Source: an uncultured candidate division Zixibacteria bacterium
Lineage (GTDB): Bacteria > Zixibacteria > MSB-5A5 > GN15 > PGXB01
Length of the DNA stretch: 60,055 nt
Direction: 5' to 3'
Assembly (NCBI GenBank): GCA_937925655.1
Contig: CALAMC010000029.1
Location: 1 to 60,055, forward strand
Below are positions 1-9,542 of this stretch, piece by piece. Within the stretch, counting starts at the first letter, position 1. Each line of letters opens with the position of its first letter. The notes under the pieces were generated by a model. That model saw nothing but the letters and a program-made list of their open reading frames with translations. It made no database searches and was not told the DNA's origin. A program made the position numbers and the translations under genes.

Positions 1-3000
1 ACCGGGATTTATGAGTTCATTCTCAAGGCCACCGATGCCTGCGGCGCCGAGGATTATGACACCGCCTATGTCACCGTCACCCTCAATTCGGCTCCGACGG
101 TTATCGCGCAGGATGATAATTCCTTCTTCCTGTGTCAGTCACAGCAAATTTGCGTTACCTATACACCGTCCGACCCCGACGGCCTGGCCGGTCTGGTCGA
201 AACTATGGTGTCCGGTTATGGGTCCATTGACACCGCCGGCAATCAGATTTGCTTTACCCCGACAGCCGATGGCAATTATGAATTTATCATTGAAGTTGAA
301 GACGCGTGCGGTTTGACCGACCGTGACACGGTTGTCATTTCGGTTACCTTTGGCGAATTCGCGCACATCAACTGCCCACCGGATACCATCTTCGTTTCAC
401 TGTGCGATACGACCCAGGTATGCAGTATGCTCGGCATTACGCCCGACTCGGCCACCGTATCCGTATCGCTGGGCAGCTATGCGGCCGGTCAGCATTGTTT
501 CCTTCCGGATTCCTCGGGTATTTATATTATCGAAGTCATTGCGGAGGTGGAATGCGGCGCCGATACCTGTCAGTTGATATATAAAGTCGATATCGGTCAG
601 GCCGCAGATATCGCCTGTCCCGGTACCCAGACCCGCTTTATTTGCGCTCCCGGGCAGGTGTGCGTCCCCATTTCAGTGCTGACCCCGGAAGCAACATTTG
701 ACATTACTCCCATCGGGTCCTACAACGCCGGCAATATCTGCTTCACGGCCGATACCACCGGTCATTATGTCATCACCGTTATCGCCTCCACTTCGTGCGG
801 AGCCGATACCTGTCAAATCGTCGCCGACGTGACCATCAACTCCAACCCGGTCGCGGTCAATCCGACGACCCCGGTCGATACGTTCCTTTGTGCCGCCGGG
901 CAAATCTGCTATCAGTTCGCCGCGAGCGATATTGATGGCGGCGCGCTGACCTGGACAAAACTGTCCGGCAACGGAGCCATAACCTCGGCCGGAAACTGGT
1001 GTTTCAACGCCACCGCGACGGGAACATACACGATCGTCGCCAAAGTCGCCGACGCCTGCGGTGCGGCCGATACGACAACCTTGACGTACAATGTCACAAT
1101 TAATTCCGCCCCGGTGGTTACCGTCGATGACGACGTCACCACATTCCTTTGTAGTGGCGATTCATACTGCTTCGGCTACACCGTGACCGACGCCAATAAC
1201 AATGTCGCCACGGAAACTCTTTTCGCCGGAAGCGGTGCCATTGACACCGTCGCCAACCAGGTCTGCTTTACTCCGCCGTCAGGCGGCGTCTATCAGTTTA
1301 TCGTTAGAGCTACCGACGCCTGCGGTGTTTTCGATCAGGATACTATTAATATTACTATAAACATGGGCTATCCCGTGACGGTTGCCTGTCCGGCCGATAC
1401 GGCCATCTTCCTTTGCGGCCCGGTTCAGATTTGCCGACCCGTCACGATCCCGGTCGATACCAACGTTATTGTGTCGCCAATCGGTACCTACAGCGGCGGA
1501 CAGGTTTGCTTCACCGCCGATACCGCCGGACATTATGTCATCACCGTTCAGGCCATTTCCTCGTGCGGCTCGGATGATTGCCAGATAATCGTCGATGTCA
1601 CCATGAACTCGGCCCCGGTCGCAGTTGACCCGAGCCCGGTGGATACTTTCCTGTGTGTCTCCGGCCAGATTTGCCATCAATTCGAGGCCTCCGACGTCGA
1701 TGGCGGCACGCTGGTCTGGAGCAAGCTTTCCGGTGACGGAACCATCAATGCCTCCGGCTACTGGTGCTTCAACGTTTCGGCAACCGGCACGAAAACTATA
1801 ACCGCCAGAGTCACCGATCCATGCGGCGCCGCCGACACGGTTACCATGACCTACAACGTCACCATGAACACCGCTCCGGTGGTGACCTTCGGTGATGATT
1901 TCTCCGCTTTCCTCTGCCAGGGTGATTCATATTGCGTTGGTTATTCACTGGCCGATGCCGACAATAATATCGTTCTGGAAGCCCTTGTGAACGGTCCTGG
2001 CACGATCGATACTTTAAATAATCAGGTCTGCTTTACTCCACCGTCAGGCGGCGTCTATCAGTTTATTGTCAGAGCTACCGACGCCTGCGGTGCTTTCGAT
2101 CAGGATACTATTAATATTACTATAAACATGGGCTATCCTGTGACCGTCACCTGTCCGGCCGACACTGCCGTATTCTTATGCGGTCCGGCCCAGATTTGCC
2201 GACCCGTCACGATCCCGGTCGATACCAACGTCATGGTATCGCCGATCGGTACCTACAACGGCGGACAGGTTTGCTTCAATGCCGATACCGCCGGACATTA
2301 TGTCATCACCGTTCAGGCCATTTCCTCGTGCGGTTCGGATGATTGCCAGATAATCGTCGATGTCACCATGAACTCGGCCCCGGTGGCGTACGAACCGCCC
2401 GTGGTCGATACGTTTATTTGTGCCGCCCAGCAGATATGCATGCAGTTGACGGCCAATGACATCGATGGCGGCACGCTCGTGTGGAGTCGTCTCGGCGGGG
2501 ATGGTACGGTTGACGCGAGCGGTATGTGGTGCTTCACCGCCTCTGCCGCCGGCAGCTATGATGTCACCGCCGTTGTAACCGACCCCTGTGGTGCCGCCGA
2601 CACTATCATGCCCGTGGTCAATGTTGACTTCAATTCCGCGCCCTATGTGCAATTCGGCAATGACACCACCATATTCCAGTGCGCCCAGGCGCAGGTTTGC
2701 GTGTCGTACACTCTCGGTGATGCCGATAACAATATCATCCTCGAAGAACTCATTGACGGCGGCGGAATTGCTTCGATAGATACACTCAACAACATGGTTT
2801 GCTTCACGCCGGCGCCAAAAACACCGTACACCTTTATCCTGCAGGTAACCGATGCCTGTGGCGCAATTGACCGGGATACGGTCAACGTCACGGCCGACGT
2901 CAATCATCCGCCGGTGGCCGACGCCGGAGAGAACGACGCGTTCTTCCTGTGCGCCCCGCAGCAGTTATGTTTCGACATATCTTGCACCGATGAAGACGGT

Positions 3001-5385
3001 AACCTTGATGCCTGTCAACTGGTGGCCGGAATCGGCGGCATTAACGGCTCCCAGGTCTGCTTTACGCCCGACACATCCGGTGTTTACACCTTCATTATCG
3101 AGGCTATCGACCAATGTGACGAAACCGATCGCGATACGGTTCAGATGACGGTCACCATGAACACCGCGCCGGTGTGCAATACTCCGGCCGATACCACCTT
3201 CTTCCTCTGCGCGCCGACCCAGATTACCCGTCCCGTCGGCGGCGACGACGTTGACGGCAATTTCGACCACTGCCTGATCGTCTCCGGACCCGGTTCCATC
3301 GTCGGCGGAAATTGGACCCACACTCCTTCGACAGCCGGAACTTCGACCGTCGTCATCAAATGTCTCGATGATTGCGGAGCCTTCTGTCAGGATACATTCA
3401 CCGTGACGGTGGCCTTCAATCGCCCGCCGGTGCCGTTTGCCGGAGACAATTTCACTCACTTCAGTTGTCAACCCGGAGGGACCATCTGCTGGGATGTTTA
3501 TGCCACCGACCCCGACAACAACCTGAAATCTTTCGAATTGATTTCCTCCAATGGAACCTACAACCCCTCCACCGGCCAGGTATGTTTCACCGTCCCGCAG
3601 TACGAAAACACGTATAAATTCATTTTCCGGGCCATCGATTCCTGCGACGTGGCGGCTGTCGATACGGCCCTGGTGCAGATAGATTTGAATGCCCCGCCGG
3701 TCATCAACCTGCCGCCCGATTTCACGGCGTATTTCGAGGACCCGACGACGATATGTTTCAACGCCAATATCAGCGACCCCGACAACAATCTTGTCGGCGT
3801 GACGGTTTCTCCCACCGGGACATATTCCTCGCAAACGGGCAAAATCTGCTTCTATGCCATGGAAACCGGCTCGATCAGCCTGGAGGTTACGGCCACCGAT
3901 AACTGCGGGGCTGTAACGCGTGACACTATCAATATCGACCTGGAAATCGACGAGTGCATCCGGGTGCAGATTGAAAAGGTCCACAACCAGCTCCAGGGAC
4001 ACTACGCCACCGTCGATATCGACCTGTTCGGTTCGGCCAAAGAGCTGGGCGGTTTCGACCTGTTGATTGCCTATGACCAGTCCGCCCTGACCTTTATGGG
4101 GGCTGTGCCCGGCCAGTTGTTTACCAATTGCGACTGGGAGTACTTCACCTACCGCTTCGGCCCCTTCGGCAATTGCGGCAGTGCCTGCCCGTCGGGCATG
4201 TTGAGAATCGTCGGCATGGCCGAAACCAACAACGGCGCCTATCACCCCGATTGTTACCTCGCGGGCGCCATCGGCCCGATAGCCGTCCTCAATTTCCTGG
4301 TGAGCAACGATTACACCCTCGGTTGCCAGTACGCCCCGATTCGCTTCTTCTGGCTCGACTGTGGTGACAATACCTTCTCCTCGCGCGGCGGCGATACGCT
4401 GTGGACGTCGCGACTGGTGTACGACTTCCAGATGAACGACATCACCGACAACAGCTACGGCTTCCCGGGATATTACGGCGCCATCGATTCCTGTATGATC
4501 GGCGAAGGTCCCGGTAAACCCAGGCCCGAACGGTGCATCGATTTCGTCGACGGCGGCATCGATATCATCTGCCCCGATTCCATCGATGCCCGCGGCGACG
4601 TTAACCTTAACGGCATTGCCTATGAAATTGCCGACGCCGTCGTCTTTGTCGATTACTTCATCTACGGTTTAAGTGCCTTCACCATCAGCATTGAAGGCCA
4701 GACCGCCGCGACCGACGTCAACGCCGACGGTATCGCCCTGACCGTAGCCGACCTGGCCTACCTTATCCGGGTGATTGTCGGCGATGCTCTGCCCGTACCC
4801 AAACCGGTCGTGACCGAACGATACGCCGCTGAATTCGAACTTCTGTCCGACATGATAAGCGTCGTCAGTACCGAAGCCCCGATCAGCGTCATGAGATTCA
4901 CCTTCGAGGGCAAGGTCATACCGGAACTGGCCGAGAGCGCCGGTCAGATGGAAATGAAGTACCATTTCGACGGTGTCGCGACCCGCGTCCTGCTCTGCAA
5001 TTTCAAACGCGCGACATACATCGAAGGCGGCCCGGTACTGCGCATGGGTGGAAAGTACAACCTCAAGAGCATCGAAATCGCTTCCGCCGAGGGCCAGAAT
5101 ATGATCGCCAAAATCGATCAGCTTCCGACCGCCTTCCGGCTCGAGCAGAATTATCCCAATCCGTTCAACCCGACCACGACCATAACTTTTGCCCTGCCTC
5201 ATCATACCGACTGGAAGCTGGCCGTCTATAACATCCTTGGGCAAACCGTCCAGAAATGGTCCGGATCCGATGAGGGTATCGTGACCATAGACTGGAACGC
5301 CGAAAACGTCGCCTCCGGAGTATACTTCTATAAGCTGGTGGCCGGAGACTTTAATGATTCGAAAACAATGGTGCTTTTGAAATAG
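1..5385 (+). CDS. Giant secreted Cys-rich repeat protein with cohesin-like, dockerin-like and type IX-like sorting modules (5' end outside window)
   Basis: The frame is open from base 1, so the gene begins upstream; 1,794 residues are visible. About fifteen Ig/cadherin-like repeats of 80-90 residues run to about 3950. Most carry cysteines at fixed places: an FLC near the start, a C about six residues later, a WCF or VCF in the middle and a DACG or SCG near the end. A cohesin-like beta domain follows (about 3952-4560, LGGFDLLIAYDQSALTF), then two dockerin-like loops (GDVNLNG and TDVNADG, about 4590-4790). The tail from about 5134 has LEQNYPNPFNP and a FlgD-Ig-like domain, as in proteins sorted by type IX secretion. 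It is probably an exported surface or matrix protein. Its substrate is unknown. The repeats near 1261 and 2026 are nearly identical in DNA. No catalytic motif was seen. Confidence 0.85.
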   Translation, partial: TGIYEFILKATDACGAEDYDTAYVTVTLNSAPTVIAQDDNSFFLCQSQQICVTYTPSDPDGLAGLVETMVSGYGSIDTAGNQICFTPTADGNYEFIIEVEDACGLTDRDTVVISVTFGEFAHINCPPDTIFVSLCDTTQVCSMLGITPDSATVSVSLGSYAAGQHCFLPDSSGIYIIEVIAEVECGADTCQLIYKVDIGQAADIACPGTQTRFICAPGQVCVPISVLTPEATFDITPIGSYNAGNICFTADTTGHYVITVIASTSCGADTCQIVADVTINSNPVAVNPTTPVDTFLCAAGQICYQFAASDIDGGALTWTKLSGNGAITSAGNWCFNATATGTYTIVAKVADACGAADTTTLTYNVTINSAPVVTVDDDVTTFLCSGDSYCFGYTVTDANNNVATETLFAGSGAIDTVANQVCFTPPSGGVYQFIVRATDACGVFDQDTINITINMGYPVTVACPADTAIFLCGPVQICRPVTIPVDTNVIVSPIGTYSGGQVCFTADTAGHYVITVQAISSCGSDDCQIIVDVTMNSAPVAVDPSPVDTFLCVSGQICHQFEASDVDGGTLVWSKLSGDGTINASGYWCFNVSATGTKTITARVTDPCGAADTVTMTYNVTMNTAPVVTFGDDFSAFLCQGDSYCVGYSLADADNNIVLEALVNGPGTIDTLNNQVCFTPPSGGVYQFIVRATDACGAFDQDTINITINMGYPVTVTCPADTAVFLCGPAQICRPVTIPVDTNVMVSPIGTYNGGQVCFNADTAGHYVITVQAISSCGSDDCQIIVDVTMNSAPVAYEPPVVDTFICAAQQICMQLTANDIDGGTLVWSRLGGDGTVDASGMWCFTASAAGSYDVTAVVTDPCGAADTIMPVVNVDFNSAPYVQFGNDTTIFQCAQAQVCVSYTLGDADNNIILEELIDGGGIASIDTLNNMVCFTPAPKTPYTFILQVTDACGAIDRDTVNVTADVNHPPVADAGENDAFFLCAPQQLCFDISCTDEDGNLDACQLVAGIGGINGSQVCFTPDTSGVYTFIIEAIDQCDETDRDTVQMTVTMNTAPVCNTPADTTFFLCAPTQITRPVGGDDVDGNFDHCLIVSGPGSIVGGNWTHTPSTAGTSTVVIKCLDDCGAFCQDTFTVTVAFNRPPVPFAGDNFTHFSCQPGGTICWDVYATDPDNNLKSFELISSNGTYNPSTGQVCFTVPQYENTYKFIFRAIDSCDVAAVDTALVQIDLNAPPVINLPPDFTAYFEDPTTICFNANISDPDNNLVGVTVSPTGTYSSQTGKICFYAMETGSISLEVTATDNCGAVTRDTINIDLEIDECIRVQIEKVHNQLQGHYATVDIDLFGSAKELGGFDLLIAYDQSALTFMGAVPGQLFTNCDWEYFTYRFGPFGNCGSACPSGMLRIVGMAETNNGAYHPDCYLAGAIGPIAVLNFLVSNDYTLGCQYAPIRFFWLDCGDNTFSSRGGDTLWTSRLVYDFQMNDITDNSYGFPGYYGAIDSCMIGEGPGKPRPERCIDFVDGGIDIICPDSIDARGDVNLNGIAYEIADAVVFVDYFIYGLSAFTISIEGQTAATDVNADGIALTVADLAYLIRVIVGDALPVPKPVVTERYAAEFELLSDMISVVSTEAPISVMRFTFEGKVIPELAESAGQMEMKYHFDGVATRVLLCNFKRATYIEGGPVLRMGGKYNLKSIEIASAEGQNMIAKIDQLPTAFRLEQNYPNPFNPTTTITFALPHHTDWKLAVYNILGQTVQKWSGSDEGIVTIDWNAENVASGVYFYKLVAGDFNDSKTMVLLK
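1261..1625 (+). repeat. Long internal direct repeat, copy 1
   Basis: This block within the giant repeat gene matches 2026-2390 at a fixed offset of 765 bases (255 codons), with roughly nine of ten bases identical by eye. It spans the end of one Ig-like repeat and a whole extra-cysteine repeat. The synonymous identity suggests a recent in-frame duplication or gene conversion. Confidence 0.85.
2026..2390 (+). repeat. Long internal direct repeat, copy 2
   Basis: Second copy of the 365-base block at 1261-1625, exactly 765 bases downstream and in frame. Short-read assembly could collapse or expand copies here, so the true repeat number in the genome may differ. Confidence 0.85.
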
Positions 5386-5403
5386 CCCGTTGCCGATATA
5401 ATC

Positions 5404-5436
5404 AAAAAAGGGATGACCGAAACGTCATCCCTTTTT
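5404..5436. terminator. Bidirectional rho-independent terminator
   Basis: An A-run, the stem GGGATGAC, the loop CGAAAC, the stem GTCATCCC and a T-run. The A and T runs on both sides let it serve the giant repeat gene on the + strand and the converging dockerin gene on the - strand. Confidence 0.9.
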
Positions 5437-5464
5437 ATTGTACCTTCGTCTTATCTCGATGGGC

Positions 5465-6556
5465 CTATGGACACAGCGGCGCCGGTCCGCCCGGACTGTT
5501 GTATAAATATGCTATCAAATACAGAATATCCAGCAGATTGCGGCTCCCGTCGCCGTTGCCGTCACCGGCCTGAATCGGATCCGGCGCCGGTCCGCGCGGC
5601 GTATCATATAAATAGTGTATCATAAATAGTATATCCAGCAGATTTACTATGCCATCGCCGCTGGCATCCCCGCAGGTGTAGTCGTCCCTCGACGGAACCA
5701 GAAACGTTATTTCGTCGATGCGTACGCTCCCTTCGTAATCGTCGGTGTGCGGTTCTCCGACATACAGATACTCCACCGGGTTGTCCATGGCATTCACCAG
5801 ATTCAACGCAACCGGGGTCGTTTCTTCGATAATATTCGCATCGGCATCATATAACCTTAATATAATGACGCCGTCTCGTTTCTCCAGTTCGGCATAGTAC
5901 CAGGTATTATATTCGTAGGTGTACGCCACGTTCCAGTTCCAGGGCGAGGTATCCCAGTATGTGCCCGTCCATGTCCGCAACAGGTTGCCGCCCGCATTCG
6001 TTTCCGGCGCCATATAGACCATGTACACCGGATGGAAAGTCTGTCCCCCGCCCCCGTAATTGAGGTGATTATCCACGTCGATAACCATTTTGCGGTGATA
6101 ATGCCACCACAGCTCGGCGCACTCATTGCCCGAACAGGTGTCGTCCGTAATGGTCAGAAAGTACATGCCGTTTTCGTAATACCCGCCGTGGTCGTTGAAA
6201 TTCGGGTCATCGTAATCGGCCTGCTCGTAATTGGCCAGATCGTAATTGATATACCCGATTTTAGTTCGAATTTTATATTCTTCCGGCAAAACGGCGGTCG
6301 ACCGAATCAGCGCCGCATTCCAGAAGTCCGGAGCGTCGAGCTGTGCGTAACCGTTGACAGAGGTAATTGTCCCGCCGTTCATAAGACGATATGTCAGCCA
6401 GCCGTCCTGTCCGAACGTGGCGCCATCCGAGGCTTCGTACTCATAATCGAAATTCTCCTGATATACCAGGTACCATTCGGCGTCGTCAAAAGCCCGCCCC
6501 GATACCGGCCCCGCCAGAATAACCAGAACCGTCGCAATGACTATCTTCCCTGACAT
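5465..6556 (-). CDS. Exported lectin-like protein with C-terminal paired dockerin-like repeats
   Basis: 363 residues with an ATG start. Residues 1-22 form a signal peptide (hydrophobic IVIATVLVILAG, likely cut after GRA). Residues 24-290 are rich in W, Y and D, alternate like beta strands and end in EGSVRIDEITF, which fits a concanavalin/jelly-roll carbohydrate-binding or glucanase-like fold; I cannot see a catalytic pair that names a family. Residues 295-363 hold two dockerin-like calcium loops (GDASGDGIVN and GDGNGDGSRN), each followed by a helix LLDIL and a PGPAP-type turn. A cysteine sits immediately before the first loop (C295) and another at the penultimate position (C362). It is probably an extracellular binding protein. 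It has its own promoter and no close operon partner. Confidence 0.75.
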   Translation of the reverse strand: MSGKIVIATVLVILAGPVSGRAFDDAEWYLVYQENFDYEYEASDGATFGQDGWLTYRLMNGGTITSVNGYAQLDAPDFWNAALIRSTAVLPEEYKIRTKIGYINYDLANYEQADYDDPNFNDHGGYYENGMYFLTITDDTCSGNECAELWWHYHRKMVIDVDNHLNYGGGGQTFHPVYMVYMAPETNAGGNLLRTWTGTYWDTSPWNWNVAYTYEYNTWYYAELEKRDGVIILRLYDADANIIEETTPVALNLVNAMDNPVEYLYVGEPHTDDYEGSVRIDEITFLVPSRDDYTCGDASGDGIVNLLDILFMIHYLYDTPRGPAPDPIQAGDGNGDGSRNLLDILYLIAYLYNSPGGPAPLCP

Positions 6557-6591
6557 ATATACCCCGGGTTGTTGGAGTTATTCCTTTATTC

Positions 6592-6621
6592 AGTATACGG
6601 CTCGATATGAAAAATTGTCAA
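6592..6621 (-). promoter_or_regulatory. Sigma70-type promoter for the lectin/dockerin gene
   Basis: On the - strand: TTGACA (6621-6616), an 18-base spacer and TATACT (6597-6592). It predicts a transcript start near 6585 and a leader of about 30 bases before the ATG at 6556. Confidence 0.7.
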
Positions 6622-6701
6622 GAATTATGGCTTTATATGGTTCGTTATCTGATAAAATCGACGTTGCGGCCGGCCGCTCGCGGCCGGGAATGCCCGCTCG
6701 C

Positions 6702-8999
6702 TTATTGCATATGCTTCAGGCGATCCCGCCGATTTCGAGCCTCATCCAGTTTCGCCAATGGTCTGTCGGCGTTCTTCCAAAGGTCGATAAACCGCTCGTA
6801 ATTTATTATGGCGTCATTGGTACGTCCGGATTCCTCCAAAGCCTGTCCCAGATAATAGTACTGCTTTACACCCCAGGTTCCGAGATAAAGCGGCCAGCAG
6901 TATGAATATTTATTCGTGAGCGATTCATATTGGGAGATGGCAGGACCAAGACGTCCCGATTCATGAAGCGTCCGGGCATACATGAAAACGGCATAAAAGT
7001 CCGTATTCAACGTCAACAGTTTTTCAAAAAACGGCAGAGCCACTTCATAATCGCCCCGGGCATACGCCATCGCCCCGGCCGCATAATAATAAGGATACGG
7101 CTCCAGCTTGGCACTATCCAGATGGGCCTTGAGTTCGGCCGCAATCTTTTCGGCGTCACTATACCGGCCGCATTCGGCCAGAATCTGCACGTAAAACTGC
7201 CGCCACGCGCTGATAAACTCCGGGGCATACTTGCGATGCACCGCGACGAATTCTTCGCCCGCCTCGACAGCCCGAGCGGTATCTCCGATTTCGAGAAATA
7301 TGAAGGCCTTCATGAGATACTTAAACTGAATTTCCGTATCGAGGTCGACGCTCGATTGCTCCTGTGCGTCGGCGGCGATTCCGAAATCGAGTCTCTGCAG
7401 AGCTTCTTCGATTTTTCCCTGGCGCAGCGAGATCGCGCCCCACATCGTCCGGCCCGTGCTCCGCTGGTACTTGGATGGACTGTTAAAAATACCCTTTATG
7501 GTTGCCTCGGCCCTGTCATAGTCGCCCTTGAATATATAAAGCATTTCAAGCAAAATCATGGACCTGTAAAAATCCGGCTTAATCGCCAAGGCCTTTTCAA
7601 ACGCGTCTATGGCCTCGTCCAGCATCCCGTTGCCCATGCATATATCGCCTTTGGAATCATACGGATTGGCTTCATCCGGGGCCAGTTCTATATACCGATC
7701 GATGGCCTTCAGAGCCGCCCCGACGTCGCCCAGCTTATGATAGGCATAGGCCAGCTGATTATAGGCCACTTTAAAACCGGGATCGATGTCAATGGCCTTT
7801 TTGGCATACTCGGCCGCTTCGGCATACTGATATACATTATAATGATTCACTGCCAGTTCGTAATAAATACTCTTATCGTCCGGGTATCTCAACGACGCCA
7901 GCCGCAGCCATTCTATCGCTCCCGACAAGTTCCGGTTCACGACCGCTTTATGGGCTTCGATCAGGAATTTTTCCTTGGTTCCGGTCTTGTACGAATATTT
8001 TTCGGCCTGTTCGATGTGATAACGCCGCTCCTCGCCGGATGTTATTCGCGACATGTAATAATGAGCCATGGCGAACGTCGAATCATTCTCCAATACTCTT
8101 ATGAAACTCGCCTGTGCGTCCTGATAATACATCTTCGAACATTGCTCCGTACCCTCCAGAAAATAAAAGTACGCCTTCTGCGAATGGGTCGTGATGTCGG
8201 CCACCCGACGATCCGGTTCGGCAAACGCTTTTGGCGGAAGCGTCATATCCTCTTTTGCCAGTACCGAGATGCTGTCGATCACCCCAAAAATATCTTCATT
8301 ATCCCCCGCTTTGATCTCCCGTCGTTTAATCACTTCGCCCGTCGCCGCTTCCATTAACTGTGTGGCGATTATCGTTTCGTCCTGACCCGAAGAAATCGTC
8401 CCCGTCAGAACCCATTTGGCTTCGGATTGGCGCGCCACGTCCAATGCGCGTCCATCCAAATTCGTTGAATCCCCGTCGCCAATTGTATTTTCCAGAATAT
8501 CACTTACCCGTTGTAAAGGAATGACACGCAAATATTCCGATTCGGATAAATCCGATATCAATAAACCGGCGCATATCTGCCCCAGCCGCTGCGGGTCGCC
8601 CGGGTCGGATAGATTTGTGAAGGGCATGACAACCAGTCGATTCTCCGCCGCGATCGCCTCTTTTGTCGGATGAATCTGTACTTCCCACGGCTGGACAATC
8701 AATAAAATTAGAAAGACAGCCGCCGTGGCGAATACCGGAATCATTGTGACAAAACGCGATTTTTTCTTTTCCTCTCGGATGGAAACCTTATCGTCAATGT
8801 CGGCTTCGGCAATAGCCTTGCGAATATCGGGATCATGTTTTATTAGTCTGATGGCCTCTTCGAAACTGCCCGCTTCGGCCATAAGCTCGTCATCCTCCAG
8901 CAGGCGTAATTCCAGCCGTCGCCGCTCGTCCTCGGTCAACAGACCCAGTTCGTAGGCCATCAATAAATCGTCAAAATTTTTTTCGCCATTGTCGGCCAT
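6702..8999 (-). CDS. Membrane anti-sigma-like protein with FlgO/TolB-like domain and TPR array
   Basis: 765 residues. Residues 1-80 are charged, helical and have no signal peptide (a run of E, R and L around LTEDERRRLELRLLEDDELM), as in the cytoplasmic sigma-binding part of anti-sigma factors, but without the zinc HxxxCxxC motif. One membrane helix lies at about 83-103. Residues 120-230 (RLVVMPFTNLSDP...) resemble the FlgO/TolB N-terminal fold found in front of TPRs in signalling proteins. From about 270 to the end are many TPR motifs (for example AYHKLGDVGAALKAIDRYIELAPDEANPYDSKG). The start codon follows the sigma-factor stop with no gap (TAAATG), so the two are translationally coupled. I infer that it tethers or regulates the ECF sigma factor and senses something outside the membrane. 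The sigma-binding role is not proven by a named motif. Confidence 0.7.
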   Translation of the reverse strand: MADNGEKNFDDLLMAYELGLLTEDERRRLELRLLEDDELMAEAGSFEEAIRLIKHDPDIRKAIAEADIDDKVSIREEKKKSRFVTMIPVFATAAVFLILLIVQPWEVQIHPTKEAIAAENRLVVMPFTNLSDPGDPQRLGQICAGLLISDLSESEYLRVIPLQRVSDILENTIGDGDSTNLDGRALDVARQSEAKWVLTGTISSGQDETIIATQLMEAATGEVIKRREIKAGDNEDIFGVIDSISVLAKEDMTLPPKAFAEPDRRVADITTHSQKAYFYFLEGTEQCSKMYYQDAQASFIRVLENDSTFAMAHYYMSRITSGEERRYHIEQAEKYSYKTGTKEKFLIEAHKAVVNRNLSGAIEWLRLASLRYPDDKSIYYELAVNHYNVYQYAEAAEYAKKAIDIDPGFKVAYNQLAYAYHKLGDVGAALKAIDRYIELAPDEANPYDSKGDICMGNGMLDEAIDAFEKALAIKPDFYRSMILLEMLYIFKGDYDRAEATIKGIFNSPSKYQRSTGRTMWGAISLRQGKIEEALQRLDFGIAADAQEQSSVDLDTEIQFKYLMKAFIFLEIGDTARAVEAGEEFVAVHRKYAPEFISAWRQFYVQILAECGRYSDAEKIAAELKAHLDSAKLEPYPYYYAAGAMAYARGDYEVALPFFEKLLTLNTDFYAVFMYARTLHESGRLGPAISQYESLTNKYSYCWPLYLGTWGVKQYYYLGQALEESGRTNDAIINYERFIDLWKNADRPLAKLDEARNRRDRLKHMQ

Positions 9000-9542
9000 T
9001 TACTCAACCCTTTTCCTGTCAAGGCACTCCTTCAGCGCCCGGCGCGCCCGCGACAGGATAATATAAGCGTTGCTTCTGGTCACGTTCAATTTTCCGCAGA
9101 TTTCGGACGTTTCAAAGCCCTGATACTGGAGGTTCAATATCCGGGCAAACTTGCGGTTGGCGCCACTGACTTTTTTCAAACATTCCAGAAGGCGGCGTTT
9201 TAAGCCGGGCGTGGCGTCCGGGATTGCCGGCTCCGGCGCGTCCTGCATCCCGCCGTCATATGCAAACTTCCGGGATGCTGTATTTTTATCCCGATAGTAC
9301 CGGGCCAGTTTATACTCCAATACCTGATACGCCCAGGCCGCGAAACTGGACTCAATCTCCAGTGTCGCGAATTTTTCGGAAATGGTCAGCATCGCTTCCT
9401 GCACAATCTCTTCCACGTCCGACCCGCTGTTTATTCTATGTCGCAGAAAATACTTGAATCTATCGGATAATTTTTTGAACAATTCTTCTCGGGCGGCTTT
9501 ATCGCCGGAGTGAACCCGGATATATAACTCATTAATTGTCAA
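9000..9542 (-). CDS. RNA polymerase sigma factor, ECF family
   Basis: 180 residues. The sigma-2 region (VEEIVQEAMLTISEKFATLE...FAAWAYQVLEYKLARYYRDK) and the sigma-4 helix-turn-helix (YQGFETSEICGKLNVTRSNAYIILSRARRALKECL) are both clear, and the length is typical of ECF factors. No in-frame ATG precedes the sigma-2 region; the only usable start is TTG at 9542, without a good Shine-Dalgarno. The stop abuts the start of the membrane TPR gene, the usual sigma/anti-sigma pairing. Regulon unknown. Confidence 0.85.
   Translation of the reverse strand: MTINELYIRVHSGDKAAREELFKKLSDRFKYFLRHRINSGSDVEEIVQEAMLTISEKFATLEIESSFAAWAYQVLEYKLARYYRDKNTASRKFAYDGGMQDAPEPAIPDATPGLKRRLLECLKKVSGANRKFARILNLQYQGFETSEICGKLNVTRSNAYIILSRARRALKECLDRKRVE

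Noticed and set aside
2965..4245. Long open frame (426 codons) antisense to the giant repeat gene
   Set aside because: It runs opposite to a clear repeat protein, has no recognisable domain and arises from the biased codon use of the sense gene.
6665..6690. GC-rich hairpin after the TPR regulator as a terminator
   Set aside because: A stem (GGCCGC repeats) is present but no T-run follows on the - strand, so it is not a convincing rho-independent terminator.
6930..8357. 475-codon frame antisense to the TPR regulator
   Set aside because: It is the mirror of a well-supported TPR gene, has no domain and begins within it.
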